DNA of 8,200 nucleotides from CAYMST01 sp964393115. GTDB lineage: Bacteria > Bacteroidota > Bacteroidia > Cytophagales > Cyclobacteriaceae. A program made the translations under genes and the position numbers. The notes under the pieces were generated by a model. The model was not told the origin of the DNA. It saw only the letters and a program-made list of their open reading frames with translations, and searched no databases. The stretch spans positions 1 through 8,200 of the forward strand of contig CAYMST010000212.1 of the NCBI GenBank assembly GCA_964393115.1. Reading direction: 5' to 3'. Positions 1 through 5,155 of this stretch are shown here, one piece after another (position 1 is the first letter of the stretch; every line of letters starts with the position of its first letter).

Positions 1-1
1 C

Positions 2-1900
2 AATCAAACGAAAAGTCAATCAATTAAAAAGACTGGTTTACTGGCGGTAACTATCTGCCTCATGTTCGTTGGGAAAGCGCAAGACTCCCTGAAAATCGTG
101 CAACTGGATGACGTGGTGGTCACCGGGAATAAAATCGAAACCACCATTGAAAAGTCTGGAAAGACGATCTATAAAATTGAACGAAAACAAATAGAGGCGA
201 ATGGCGGTAAAGATGTTACTGATTTGCTCAATGAAATTCCAGGTGTCCAAATCGATGGAAACTTTGCTACCCCAGGAACGGATATTGGGTATCGCATTAG
301 AGGAGCACAGAGTGAACAAACGTTGATTCTTATTGACGGTGTTCCGTATAATGATCCTTCTGGTTTGGCACAAACCTTTGACCTACGAATGTTGGATCTA
401 GACCAAGTTGAGTCGATTGAAGTGCTGAAAGGAAGTCTTAGTTCGCTGTATGGAACAGGCGCTGCTGCTGGTGTGATTAATATTACGCTCAAAAAATCCG
501 CAAGAAAGATGGTGGCCGGCTCAGCAAATGTTAATTTCGGCAGTTTTAACACACTTACTTCTGGCGCGAATGCTTCGGGTACGGTGGGAAAGTTCAATTA
601 TTTAGTAAGTAGCGCTTACAAATCATCCGATGGCTTTTCAGCAGCAAGAGACACACTTGGTGATCAGGGCTTTGATGATGACGGACTTGAAAGTCTTAAT
701 TTTTTGGGTAAGCTGGGTTATCAATTTACTGATCGATTTTCGGTAGGTTTAATGGCCGCCTATGATCAAGTAGAAAGTGGCTTTGACGGCGGGGCATTTC
801 AAGATAATGACTCACAACTAGAGTTAGACTTGTTAAAGTTCGCGCTTTATTCCTCCTATAGATGGGCAACAGGAAGTGTAAAGGGTAACCTGTCTTATCA
901 CACCAATGAGCGGGAGTTTAACTCACCTGACTTCCTTGACCCTACAGTAAGAAGTATTAGCAAGTTTCGTGGGGAGACACTTCAGGGCGATGTCTTGATA
1001 AATCAAAATCTAAGCGATCATGTTAAGTTAATTGGTGGTGTGAATCTTCAACGACCCGTTTGGAAGCCCGAGCAGGCGGATAACGAAAGCTTCACCATGA
1101 TAGACCCGTATGCTTCTGTCATCTATGATTTAGATGACTTCAATATTCAAGCCGGAGGAAGACTAAACTTTCACAACTTATATGGATCTAATTTTGTTTG
1201 GAACGTCAACCCCAGCTATCTGATTAACTTAGGGACTAGTAAGCTAAAGGTTTTAGGTTCGTATGCTACGGCTTTCCTTGCTCCATCACTTAACCAGTTG
1301 TATGCCGGCGACTTCGGCTTTCTAGCCACAGACGCAGGAAATCCAGATCTCAAGCCACAGGAGTCAGAATCTTTTGAAGGTGGATTAGAGCTTATGGCAA
1401 ATAGGAGATTTCAATTAGGAGCAGTTTTCTTTCACAGAAACGACAAAAACAAAATTGATTTTCTGTCGAATGAGACGTTTACAGATGGTGGATATATAAA
1501 TCTAGACGGGGAAATAGAAACCAATGGTTTCGAAATCAACGGGAGTTATTCTTTTAATGGTAAGGTGACCTTATCAGGTCATTATGCTCATACGAACATA
1601 TTAACCGATGACGAAATCCTGCGAAGAGTACCTTACGATAAGTATGGGTTCTCGCTGTCGATTATTCCTAAGAAAGATGTGCTATTGAAAATCAACCATT
1701 TGCATGTTGGGGAAGTAAGGGAGAATAAGGACGTGAAACTTAATCCTTACCATCTTTTTGATGGATTTGCTTCATATCAATATGAAGACTTTATTCTATC
1801 ATTGGGTGTGAACAATATTTTTAATGTAGACTACATAGACCGTTTTGGCTGGAATACAGCACAGAGAAATTACGAATTTGGTGTGAAATATAATTTTTAG
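2..1900 (+). CDS. TonB-dependent outer-membrane receptor, BtuB-like (5' end outside window)
   Basis: This is a TonB-dependent receptor, an outer-membrane barrel that imports scarce ligands using TonB energy. The reading frame is open to the left edge. The first visible residues include KK and then a hydrophobic stretch (TGLLAVTICLMFVG) ending at KA-QDS, which is a signal peptide. The ATG at 62 lies inside that signal peptide, so the true start is probably just outside the window. About 632 residues are visible. A TonB-box-like DDVVVTGNK directly follows the signal peptide, with no carboxypeptidase-like N-terminal extension. The plug has LLNEIPGVQI, YRIRGAQ, LILIDGVPYND, IEVLKGSLSSLYGTGAAAGVINI, typical of BtuB/CirA-type receptors. 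The C-terminus is barrel-like, ending in FGVKYNF with a terminal Phe. Size and plug resemble the vitamin B12 receptor BtuB, but the substrate cannot be read from sequence. No SusD-like partner is adjacent. The family is certain and the ligand is unknown. Confidence 0.93.
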   Translation, partial: NQTKSQSIKKTGLLAVTICLMFVGKAQDSLKIVQLDDVVVTGNKIETTIEKSGKTIYKIERKQIEANGGKDVTDLLNEIPGVQIDGNFATPGTDIGYRIRGAQSEQTLILIDGVPYNDPSGLAQTFDLRMLDLDQVESIEVLKGSLSSLYGTGAAAGVINITLKKSARKMVAGSANVNFGSFNTLTSGANASGTVGKFNYLVSSAYKSSDGFSAARDTLGDQGFDDDGLESLNFLGKLGYQFTDRFSVGLMAAYDQVESGFDGGAFQDNDSQLELDLLKFALYSSYRWATGSVKGNLSYHTNEREFNSPDFLDPTVRSISKFRGETLQGDVLINQNLSDHVKLIGGVNLQRPVWKPEQADNESFTMIDPYASVIYDLDDFNIQAGGRLNFHNLYGSNFVWNVNPSYLINLGTSKLKVLGSYATAFLAPSLNQLYAGDFGFLATDAGNPDLKPQESESFEGGLELMANRRFQLGAVFFHRNDKNKIDFLSNETFTDGGYINLDGEIETNGFEINGSYSFNGKVTLSGHYAHTNILTDDEILRRVPYDKYGFSLSIIPKKDVLLKINHLHVGEVRENKDVKLNPYHLFDGFASYQYEDFILSLGVNNIFNVDYIDRFGWNTAQRNYEFGVKYNF

Positions 1901-1973
1901 GTCCATTGGTTTAGATCTAAAGTCTCAATAGTAGACGACATTATATAATATTTAAGATACCTTGGGTATTCGT

Positions 1974-2009
1974 AAATAGGCTGTTCATCAAGTTTTGGAC
2001 AGCCTATTT
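1974..2009 (+). terminator. Hairpin terminator after the TonB-dependent receptor gene
   Basis: A 14-base-pair stem is formed by 1974-1987 (AAATAGGCTGTTCA) and 1996-2009 (TGGACAGCCTATTT), with one G-T wobble and an 8-base loop. It sits 73 bases after the receptor stop and is followed by GTATTTTAG, a modest T-rich tail. Position and stem strength fit a factor-independent terminator. The short T tract lowers certainty. Confidence 0.7.
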
Positions 2010-2042
2010 GTATTTTAGACTTAAATTCAAATCATCATCAAG

Positions 2043-2633
2043 ATGCCTTTAGTAACGCCCCTAATTCCCGAACATGACTTGGAAACGCAAGAACTGGCGC
2101 AGTTTTTTAACGAAACGCTGGGATTCTGTCCGAATTCGATCCTGACCATGCAGCGCAGACCCGCTATTTCCAAGGCGTTTATTCAACTGAATATGGCCGT
2201 TATGGAAAATAAGGGACGAGTGACCTCGGCCTTAAAACGAATGATCGCTTGGGTGAGTAGTAATGCCACGGGGTGTCGGTATTGTCAGGCTCATGCGATC
2301 AGAGCTGCGGAACGTTATGGCGCTGAACAAGATAAATTGGATAACATCTGGGAGTATAAAACGCATCCCGCATTCAGTGAAGCAGAACGCGCGGCTTTGG
2401 ATTTTTCCTTTGCGGCCTCCGTTGTGCCAAATCAAGTTGATGCCGCCATAAAAGCAGAATTATCTAAATATTGGAATGAAGACGAAGTGGTGGAGATGCT
2501 CGGTGTTATCTCACTTTTTGGTTATCTCAACCGCTGGAATGATAGTATGGGGACCGTTTTGGAGGAAGGTGCTATAGAAAGCGGAAACAAATATTTGAGT
2601 CAGCACGGGTGGGAAATAGGTAAACACCAATAG
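2043..2633 (+). CDS. AhpD-like / carboxymuconolactone decarboxylase family protein (peroxidase-related)
   Basis: This is a 196-residue all-helical protein of the carboxymuconolactone decarboxylase (CMD)/AhpD superfamily. Family members use a redox-active cysteine pair to reduce peroxides or act as small decarboxylases. The signature is GCRYCQAHAIRAAERYG, with C78, C81 and H84. The segment before it (ALKRMIAWVSSNATG) is the usual helix leading into the active site. The C-terminal part has the typical GYLNRWNDSMGT motif. Two departures from textbook AhpD (E-X11-C-X2-C-X3-H) are visible. The position 12 residues before C78 is Arg66 rather than Glu, and the spacing is C-X2-C-X2-H. Both may be normal for this subfamily. 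There is no signal peptide, so it is cytoplasmic. The ATG at 2043 starts a full-length protein and I see no clear ribosome binding site. It is probably its own transcription unit, since it follows a terminator and faces a convergent gene 34 bases after its stop. The actual substrate is unknown. Confidence 0.88.
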   Translation: MPLVTPLIPEHDLETQELAQFFNETLGFCPNSILTMQRRPAISKAFIQLNMAVMENKGRVTSALKRMIAWVSSNATGCRYCQAHAIRAAERYGAEQDKLDNIWEYKTHPAFSEAERAALDFSFAASVVPNQVDAAIKAELSKYWNEDEVVEMLGVISLFGYLNRWNDSMGTVLEEGAIESGNKYLSQHGWEIGKHQ

Positions 2634-2667
2634 CAGTGCCCTCTCCTTTCCGAAATGAAGCTATCGT

Positions 2668-3126
2668 TTACCTCGAATCGGGTTCGTAAAGTCTAGCGTC
2701 TTCCAATATGTAATTGCAATGGTCAAGATCATCCGTATTCAATTTCAGCCTGCCTATGATAGTGGCTATTTGATCCATTCGGAATTTCGGACGTTTGCCG
2801 GTCAGTGATAATTCAACGATGGATTCTGGACCTGCACTGCCGCAAAAGTAGCATGAAGCATTTGGATAGCGAGAAAGCACATAAACACCTTTTCTTGGAC
2901 TGACGGCGATGATATAGCCCCTTAGGAAAACCTCTTTTCCTCGATACGCAGTGACGAAAGAGCCAAAATGTGGGCGGTAATAATAGGTGTCTATTTCCTT
3001 GCTGTACTGTTCAGTGAACCGGACATCATCGAGTGTCTTCCAAGTTATTCTTTCTTGTGAGGTTCCTTCGAGGGCTATAAGGATAAAAACCAATATTAAT
3101 TGTAGAATTCGAATGGCGCTAGACAA
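2668..3126 (-). CDS. Small secreted protein of unknown function with CxxC motif (DUF3299-like?)
   Basis: A 152-residue exported protein that I recognise as a recurrent Bacteroidota hypothetical, without known function. Residues 1-24 form a signal peptide (hydrophobic ILQLILVFILIAL, then EGTSQ). The mature part has ITWKTLDDVRF, a tyrosine-rich DTYYYRPHFG, GKEVFLRGYIIAV, then ASCYFCGSAGPESIVEL with C92 and C95, a later IATIIGRLKLN strand, and C137. The pattern of beta strands, 'GK-V-GY' and a late 'I-GRLKLN' loosely recalls DUF3299 (COG3495) proteins; I recall these sitting beside ABC transporters under zinc control in Gammaproteobacteria. That relation is a weak inference. The start is unusual. 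The frame has no ATG before residue 117, an upstream stop lies at 3172-3174, and the best start is TTG at 3126, which gives an intact signal peptide. It is transcribed away from the DUF1826 gene, so the 293-base spacer is a divergent control region. Confidence 0.8.
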   Translation of the reverse strand: MSSAIRILQLILVFILIALEGTSQERITWKTLDDVRFTEQYSKEIDTYYYRPHFGSFVTAYRGKEVFLRGYIIAVSPRKGVYVLSRYPNASCYFCGSAGPESIVELSLTGKRPKFRMDQIATIIGRLKLNTDDLDHCNYILEDARLYEPDSR

Positions 3127-3191
3127 AATAAAAAGTTTTGTAAGTAGAGAAAACTGCGGAATGTTGGTGAATCATTTCTCTTTGCAAGTTT

Positions 3192-3199
3192 CAAAATTA
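3192..3199 (-). promoter_or_regulatory. Possible -7 box for the secreted-protein gene
   Basis: Read on the minus strand, 3199-3192 is TAATTTTG, matching the Bacteroidota -7 consensus TAnnTTTG. It would give a leader of about 60 bases ahead of the TTG start at 3126. No TTG lies at the proper -33 distance, so this is only a candidate. Confidence 0.25.
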
Positions 3200-3236
3200 T
3201 TGATGTCCTTCTGTTGGCGGCTATTAAATGTGGACA

Positions 3237-3305
3237 ATGGATAAGGGTAAAATGATGAAAGCATCATTGATAGGTGCAATACTTTTTGTGTACGTGGTCT
3301 TTTAA
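3237..3305 (+). CDS. Possible 22-residue hydrophobic small protein
   Basis: An open frame from ATG 3237 to TAA 3303-3305 encodes 22 residues, with a basic start (MDKGKMMK) followed by a wholly hydrophobic run (ASLIGAILFVYVVF). This would be a single membrane segment with positive residues inside. Two further in-frame ATGs at 3252 and 3255 could start a 17- or 16-residue form. It lies in the divergent spacer before the DUF1826 operator. There is no recognisable promoter or ribosome binding site, and an open frame of this length is expected by chance, so it is recorded only as a candidate. Confidence 0.15.
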   Translation: MDKGKMMKASLIGAILFVYVVF

Positions 3306-3336
3306 CCGCCATTTTCCAGATTATTCCTTTTTTTAT

Positions 3337-3359
3337 TAAACGCAACATGGTTGCGTTTA
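3337..3359. promoter_or_regulatory. Operator 1: perfect 10-base inverted repeat upstream of the DUF1826 gene
   Basis: The arms TAAACGCAAC (3337-3346) and GTTGCGTTTA (3350-3359) are perfect inverted copies around the 3-base centre ATG. The right arm overlaps the -33 TTG of the promoter. The core GCAAC-N3-GTTGC recurs at the same promoter position upstream of dcd, with 17 of 23 aligned bases shared. This indicates a binding site for a dimeric regulator. The regulator is not in the window. A Fur-family protein such as Zur is one guess, based only on the neighbouring gene types. The site could also act on the divergent gene to the left. Confidence 0.75.
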
Positions 3360-3379
3360 TGGTGTTGGTTGTATTTTTG
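3351..3379 (+). promoter_or_regulatory. Bacteroidota-type promoter of the DUF1826 gene
   Basis: The -33 element TTG (3351-3353) is followed by 18 bases and the -7 element TATTTTTG (3372-3379), matching TTG-N(17-23)-TAnnTTTG. Transcription would begin near 3386, leaving a leader of about 34 bases before ATG 3420. The -33 element lies in the right arm of the inverted repeat, so a bound protein could block or contact RNA polymerase. Confidence 0.7.
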
Positions 3380-3419
3380 TTATGTAGACAAATAAATAAG
3401 CGCGATAACCTAAAAAAAC

Positions 3420-4055
3420 ATGAAAACGGAGGTAACTATTCAGAACTGGGTGATGGGCACTGCTCCTGAAGTATTAGACGACATTCATGAAGAGGAGATA
3501 AATATTGCCATTTTAGATCGAAACGTTGCCCAGTTATCTTTGGAATCAAACCAATTGATCGATCAAAACATTGAGTTTAGATCTAGCGGTGAGATAGATA
3601 AAATCCTCGACGATGTCACTAATTCGAAAAGACTGCATGATTGTTTTCAAATCAAACAGGATATGGAGAAGTTGCTTTTACTTTTTCAGAAAGTCAGCAT
3701 CGCAACAAGCTTTCGTTTATTGCTCGCGACTATACAGGACAATATGTGTACCAAGTTCCATTCCGATATCAATGACTTGAGAATGCTGTGTACATACTCT
3801 GGTCAGGGTACACTTTGGCTTACAGAGGATAATATTAACCTCGCAGCATTAGACCCTAAGAGAATTAATGAAAGTATAGCGATTGATACCGCTAGAATTC
3901 AACAGGTGAAAACAGGTGCTGTTGCGATATTAAAAGGAGCTGTTTATCCAAAACAGGGGACCAAAGCGGTTTTACATCGTAGCCCCATGATTAGCGAAAG
4001 CAGCGAAAAAAGGCTACTCCTTCGCATTGACACAAATGATCGTTCAAACTTCTAA
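3420..4055 (+). CDS. DUF1826 family protein, possible metal-binding jelly-roll fold
   Basis: A 211-residue cytoplasmic protein that I assign to DUF1826, a family without a proven function. The diagnostic segment is CTKFHSDINDLRMLCTYSGQGTLWL (C110, H114, D116, R121, C124), followed by AVAILKG (168-173), then VLHRSP (H186) and a final strand KRLLLRID. From family knowledge, DUF1826 genes recur beside COG0523 GTPases in zinc-responsive loci, and one lies 1.1 kb downstream here. The arrangement H114-X-D116, then H186, then Arg198 or Arg202, resembles the His-X-Asp...His...Arg pattern of Fe(II)/2-oxoglutarate oxygenases. That is my inference and is not established. The N-terminal 90 residues are helical and acidic. 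ATG 3420 is the natural start: it lies just downstream of a good promoter, follows an A-rich leader, and has no Shine-Dalgarno sequence. Another promoter stands before dcd, so this gene may be transcribed alone. Confidence 0.82.
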   Translation: MKTEVTIQNWVMGTAPEVLDDIHEEEINIAILDRNVAQLSLESNQLIDQNIEFRSSGEIDKILDDVTNSKRLHDCFQIKQDMEKLLLLFQKVSIATSFRLLLATIQDNMCTKFHSDINDLRMLCTYSGQGTLWLTEDNINLAALDPKRINESIAIDTARIQQVKTGAVAILKGAVYPKQGTKAVLHRSPMISESSEKRLLLRIDTNDRSNF

Positions 4056-4127
4056 CCAACTCTTTTGTGAGAGAGTCTCATTACTTTCTGGTTTATAAAC
4101 TGATTAATTCGATTGGAGGTTAATCCT

Positions 4128-4150
4128 GTAATGCAACTGGGTTGCGTTTG
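4128..4150. promoter_or_regulatory. Operator 2: GCAAC-N3-GTTGC inverted repeat upstream of dcd
   Basis: GCAAC (4133-4137) and GTTGC (4141-4145) form an inverted repeat around TGG. Over the 23-base span it matches operator 1 at 17 positions, including the whole core and the following GTTT. The outer left flank is degenerate, so the dyad is less perfect. Its centre lies in the same place relative to the -33 and -7 elements as in operator 1, which is the main reason to believe both. Confidence 0.68.
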
Positions 4151-4170
4151 TATTGGTTTCAGTAGCTTTG
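4142..4170 (+). promoter_or_regulatory. Bacteroidota-type promoter of dcd-yidD
   Basis: TTG at 4142-4144, 18 bases, then TAGCTTTG at 4163-4170, a match to TAnnTTTG. Transcription would start near 4177, only about 20-25 bases before ATG 4200. Spacing is identical to the DUF1826 promoter. This promoter supports ATG 4200 as the dcd start, because any longer frame from TTG 4113 would begin upstream of the promoter and run through the operator. Confidence 0.7.
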
Positions 4171-4199
4171 TTACTTGGAAAAAGAATTATTGTCTGTTT

Positions 4200-4730
4200 A
4201 TGATATTAAGTGGTCGTGAAATAGCAGCTCGTATGGGAAAGGATATCGATATTACTCCTTACAACCCGGATCAGCTGAATCCGAATAGCTATAACCTCAA
4301 GCTTCATGACGAGCTCTTGGTGTATGATAGCCATGTGTTGGATATGAAAGTTGAGAATAAAGCGTCTAGTTTAATGATTCCGTCTACCGGTATACAGCTT
4401 GATCCAGGTAAGCTTTATTTGGGACGCACAGTCGAACACACCAGGACAGATAACTTAGTTCCCATGTTAGAGGGGAGAAGTAGTATCGGGAGATTGGGGA
4501 TGTTCGTACATGTTACCGCGGGCTTTGGGGACGTAGGCTTCAATGGCTATTGGACGCTAGAAATTTTCGTCGTGCAACCGTTGATTATCTATCCCAATGT
4601 GGAGATATGCCAAATCTACTACCATCATCTAGATGGTGAATACGCGAATTATCAGAGCGGAAAATACCAGAATAATTCAGGTATTCAGCCTAGTAAACTG
4701 TACCTTGATTTTGAAAAAAAGACACGTTAA
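4200..4730 (+). CDS. dcd: dCTP deaminase
   Basis: Dcd converts dCTP to dUTP and ammonia, feeding dUMP and thymidylate synthesis. It belongs to the trimeric dUTPase fold and needs Mg-bound nucleotide but no zinc. The protein is 176 residues from ATG 4200, starting MILSGREIAARMG, the usual family N-terminus. Family motifs are LNPNSYNLKLHDEL (26-39), LEGRSSIGRLGMFVHVTAGFGD (90-111), and GYWTLEIF, with the catalytic Glu at E121 and active-site S94 and R98, spaced as in the E. coli enzyme. The C-terminal SGKYQNNSGIQPS loop (153-165) contacts the triphosphate. An in-frame TTG at 4113 would add 29 residues, but these (with MQLGCVCIGFSS) do not resemble the family and overlap the operator and promoter. 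yidD follows 38 bases later, probably in one transcript. A zinc-free deaminase with an operator shared with DUF1826 is notable. Confidence 0.95.
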   Translation: MILSGREIAARMGKDIDITPYNPDQLNPNSYNLKLHDELLVYDSHVLDMKVENKASSLMIPSTGIQLDPGKLYLGRTVEHTRTDNLVPMLEGRSSIGRLGMFVHVTAGFGDVGFNGYWTLEIFVVQPLIIYPNVEICQIYYHHLDGEYANYQSGKYQNNSGIQPSKLYLDFEKKTR

Positions 4731-4768
4731 TGGTGTTTACTTATGGCTATAAAAGTGGATAGATAAGT

Positions 4769-5020
4769 ATGTTGATCAGTAAAATAGCTCGATATGTCGC
4801 GATAGGTCTAGTAAGGTTTTATCAGGTAGGCATTTCTCCGTTCTTCCCCGCCTCATGTCGTCATACGCCAACATGCTCCGGGTATATGGTAGAAGCGATT
4901 CAAGAGTGGGGGGCTGTTAAAGGTATTTACCTCGGCATCAAGCGTCTTTCCAAATGTCATCCATGGGGGACTCAAGGGTATGATCCCGTTCCCAAAAAGA
5001 GAAATTGTGATTGTAGCTAA
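4769..5020 (+). CDS. yidD: Membrane protein insertion efficiency factor YidD
   Basis: YidD is a small peripheral inner-membrane protein that assists YidC-dependent insertion of membrane proteins. The 83-residue product shows the full family signature: an amphipathic N-terminal helix (ISKIARYVAIGLVRFYQVGISP), CRHTPTCSGY (C30, C36), a middle helix with GAVKGIYLGIKRL, then CHPWGTQGYDPVP (C63-P75). The length is typical. The tail KKRNCDCS adds two extra cysteines. Common family forms have CRFxPTCSxY and CHPWH; here they read CRHTPTCSGY and CHPWG. The gene is normally near rnpA-yidC in many bacteria, but in Bacteroidota it is often elsewhere. Here it follows dcd after 38 bases with no visible promoter, so it likely rides on the dcd transcript. 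Confidence 0.93.
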   Translation: MLISKIARYVAIGLVRFYQVGISPFFPASCRHTPTCSGYMVEAIQEWGAVKGIYLGIKRLSKCHPWGTQGYDPVPKKRNCDCS

Positions 5021-5105
5021 GAGTGATAGCCTTTAACGACCCAGGTGTTTCATACCCATCGTATTCACTGATTTTCAAGGGCTGTTTTTTTTAAATATCA
5101 ATGTA

Positions 5106-5138
5106 ATACCATTTAAACTATAATGGTATAAGACCATT
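5106..5138. promoter_or_regulatory. Three alternating ACCATT half-sites upstream of the COG0523 GTPase gene
   Basis: ATACCATT (5106-5113) and AATGGTAT (5122-5129) are perfect 8-base inverted repeats 8 bases apart. A third half-site, ACCATT (5133-5138), forms a second overlapping dyad with AATGGT (5122-5127), 5 bases apart. The cluster ends 17 bases before the ATG at 5156, a normal place for a repressor site. TATAAT occurs inside it (5119-5124), but no TAnnTTTG box is evident. The sequence differs from the GCAAC-N3-GTTGC operators, so the regulator is either different or reads a different site. Regulation by metal is inference only. Confidence 0.5.
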
Positions 5139-5155
5139 AACGAAAAGTCAGAGAG

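Noticed and set aside
62..64. ATG 62 as the start of the TonB-dependent receptor
   Set aside because: It would remove the basic part and most of the signal peptide, which is encoded in frame back to the window edge.
169..597. Minus-strand open frame inside the receptor gene, and similar long frames opposite or within the GTPase and cysS genes
   Set aside because: They are shadows of well-supported genes, with no recognisable domains or start signals.
4091..4100. Perfect palindrome GTTTATAAAC between DUF1826 and dcd
   Set aside because: Only 10 bases and AT-rich, not repeated at the other promoter, and upstream of the better-supported operator.
4113..4199. N-terminal extension of dcd from TTG 4113
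   Set aside because: The extra 29 residues do not resemble Dcd, and they would be encoded across the operator and promoter. The family's normal N-terminus begins exactly at ATG 4200.
5021..5105. T-run near 5084-5091 as a terminator after yidD
   Set aside because: The only stem I can draw (AGCCTTT with AAGGGCT) encloses a loop of about 45 bases and has a wobble pair, so it is not convincing.
7..5150. 12-base identical match AACGAAAAGTCA at 7-18 and 5139-5150
   Set aside because: One copy is coding, the other lies just before the GTPase start. A shared 12-mer is expected about once or twice by chance in 8.2 kb, and the flanks do not match.
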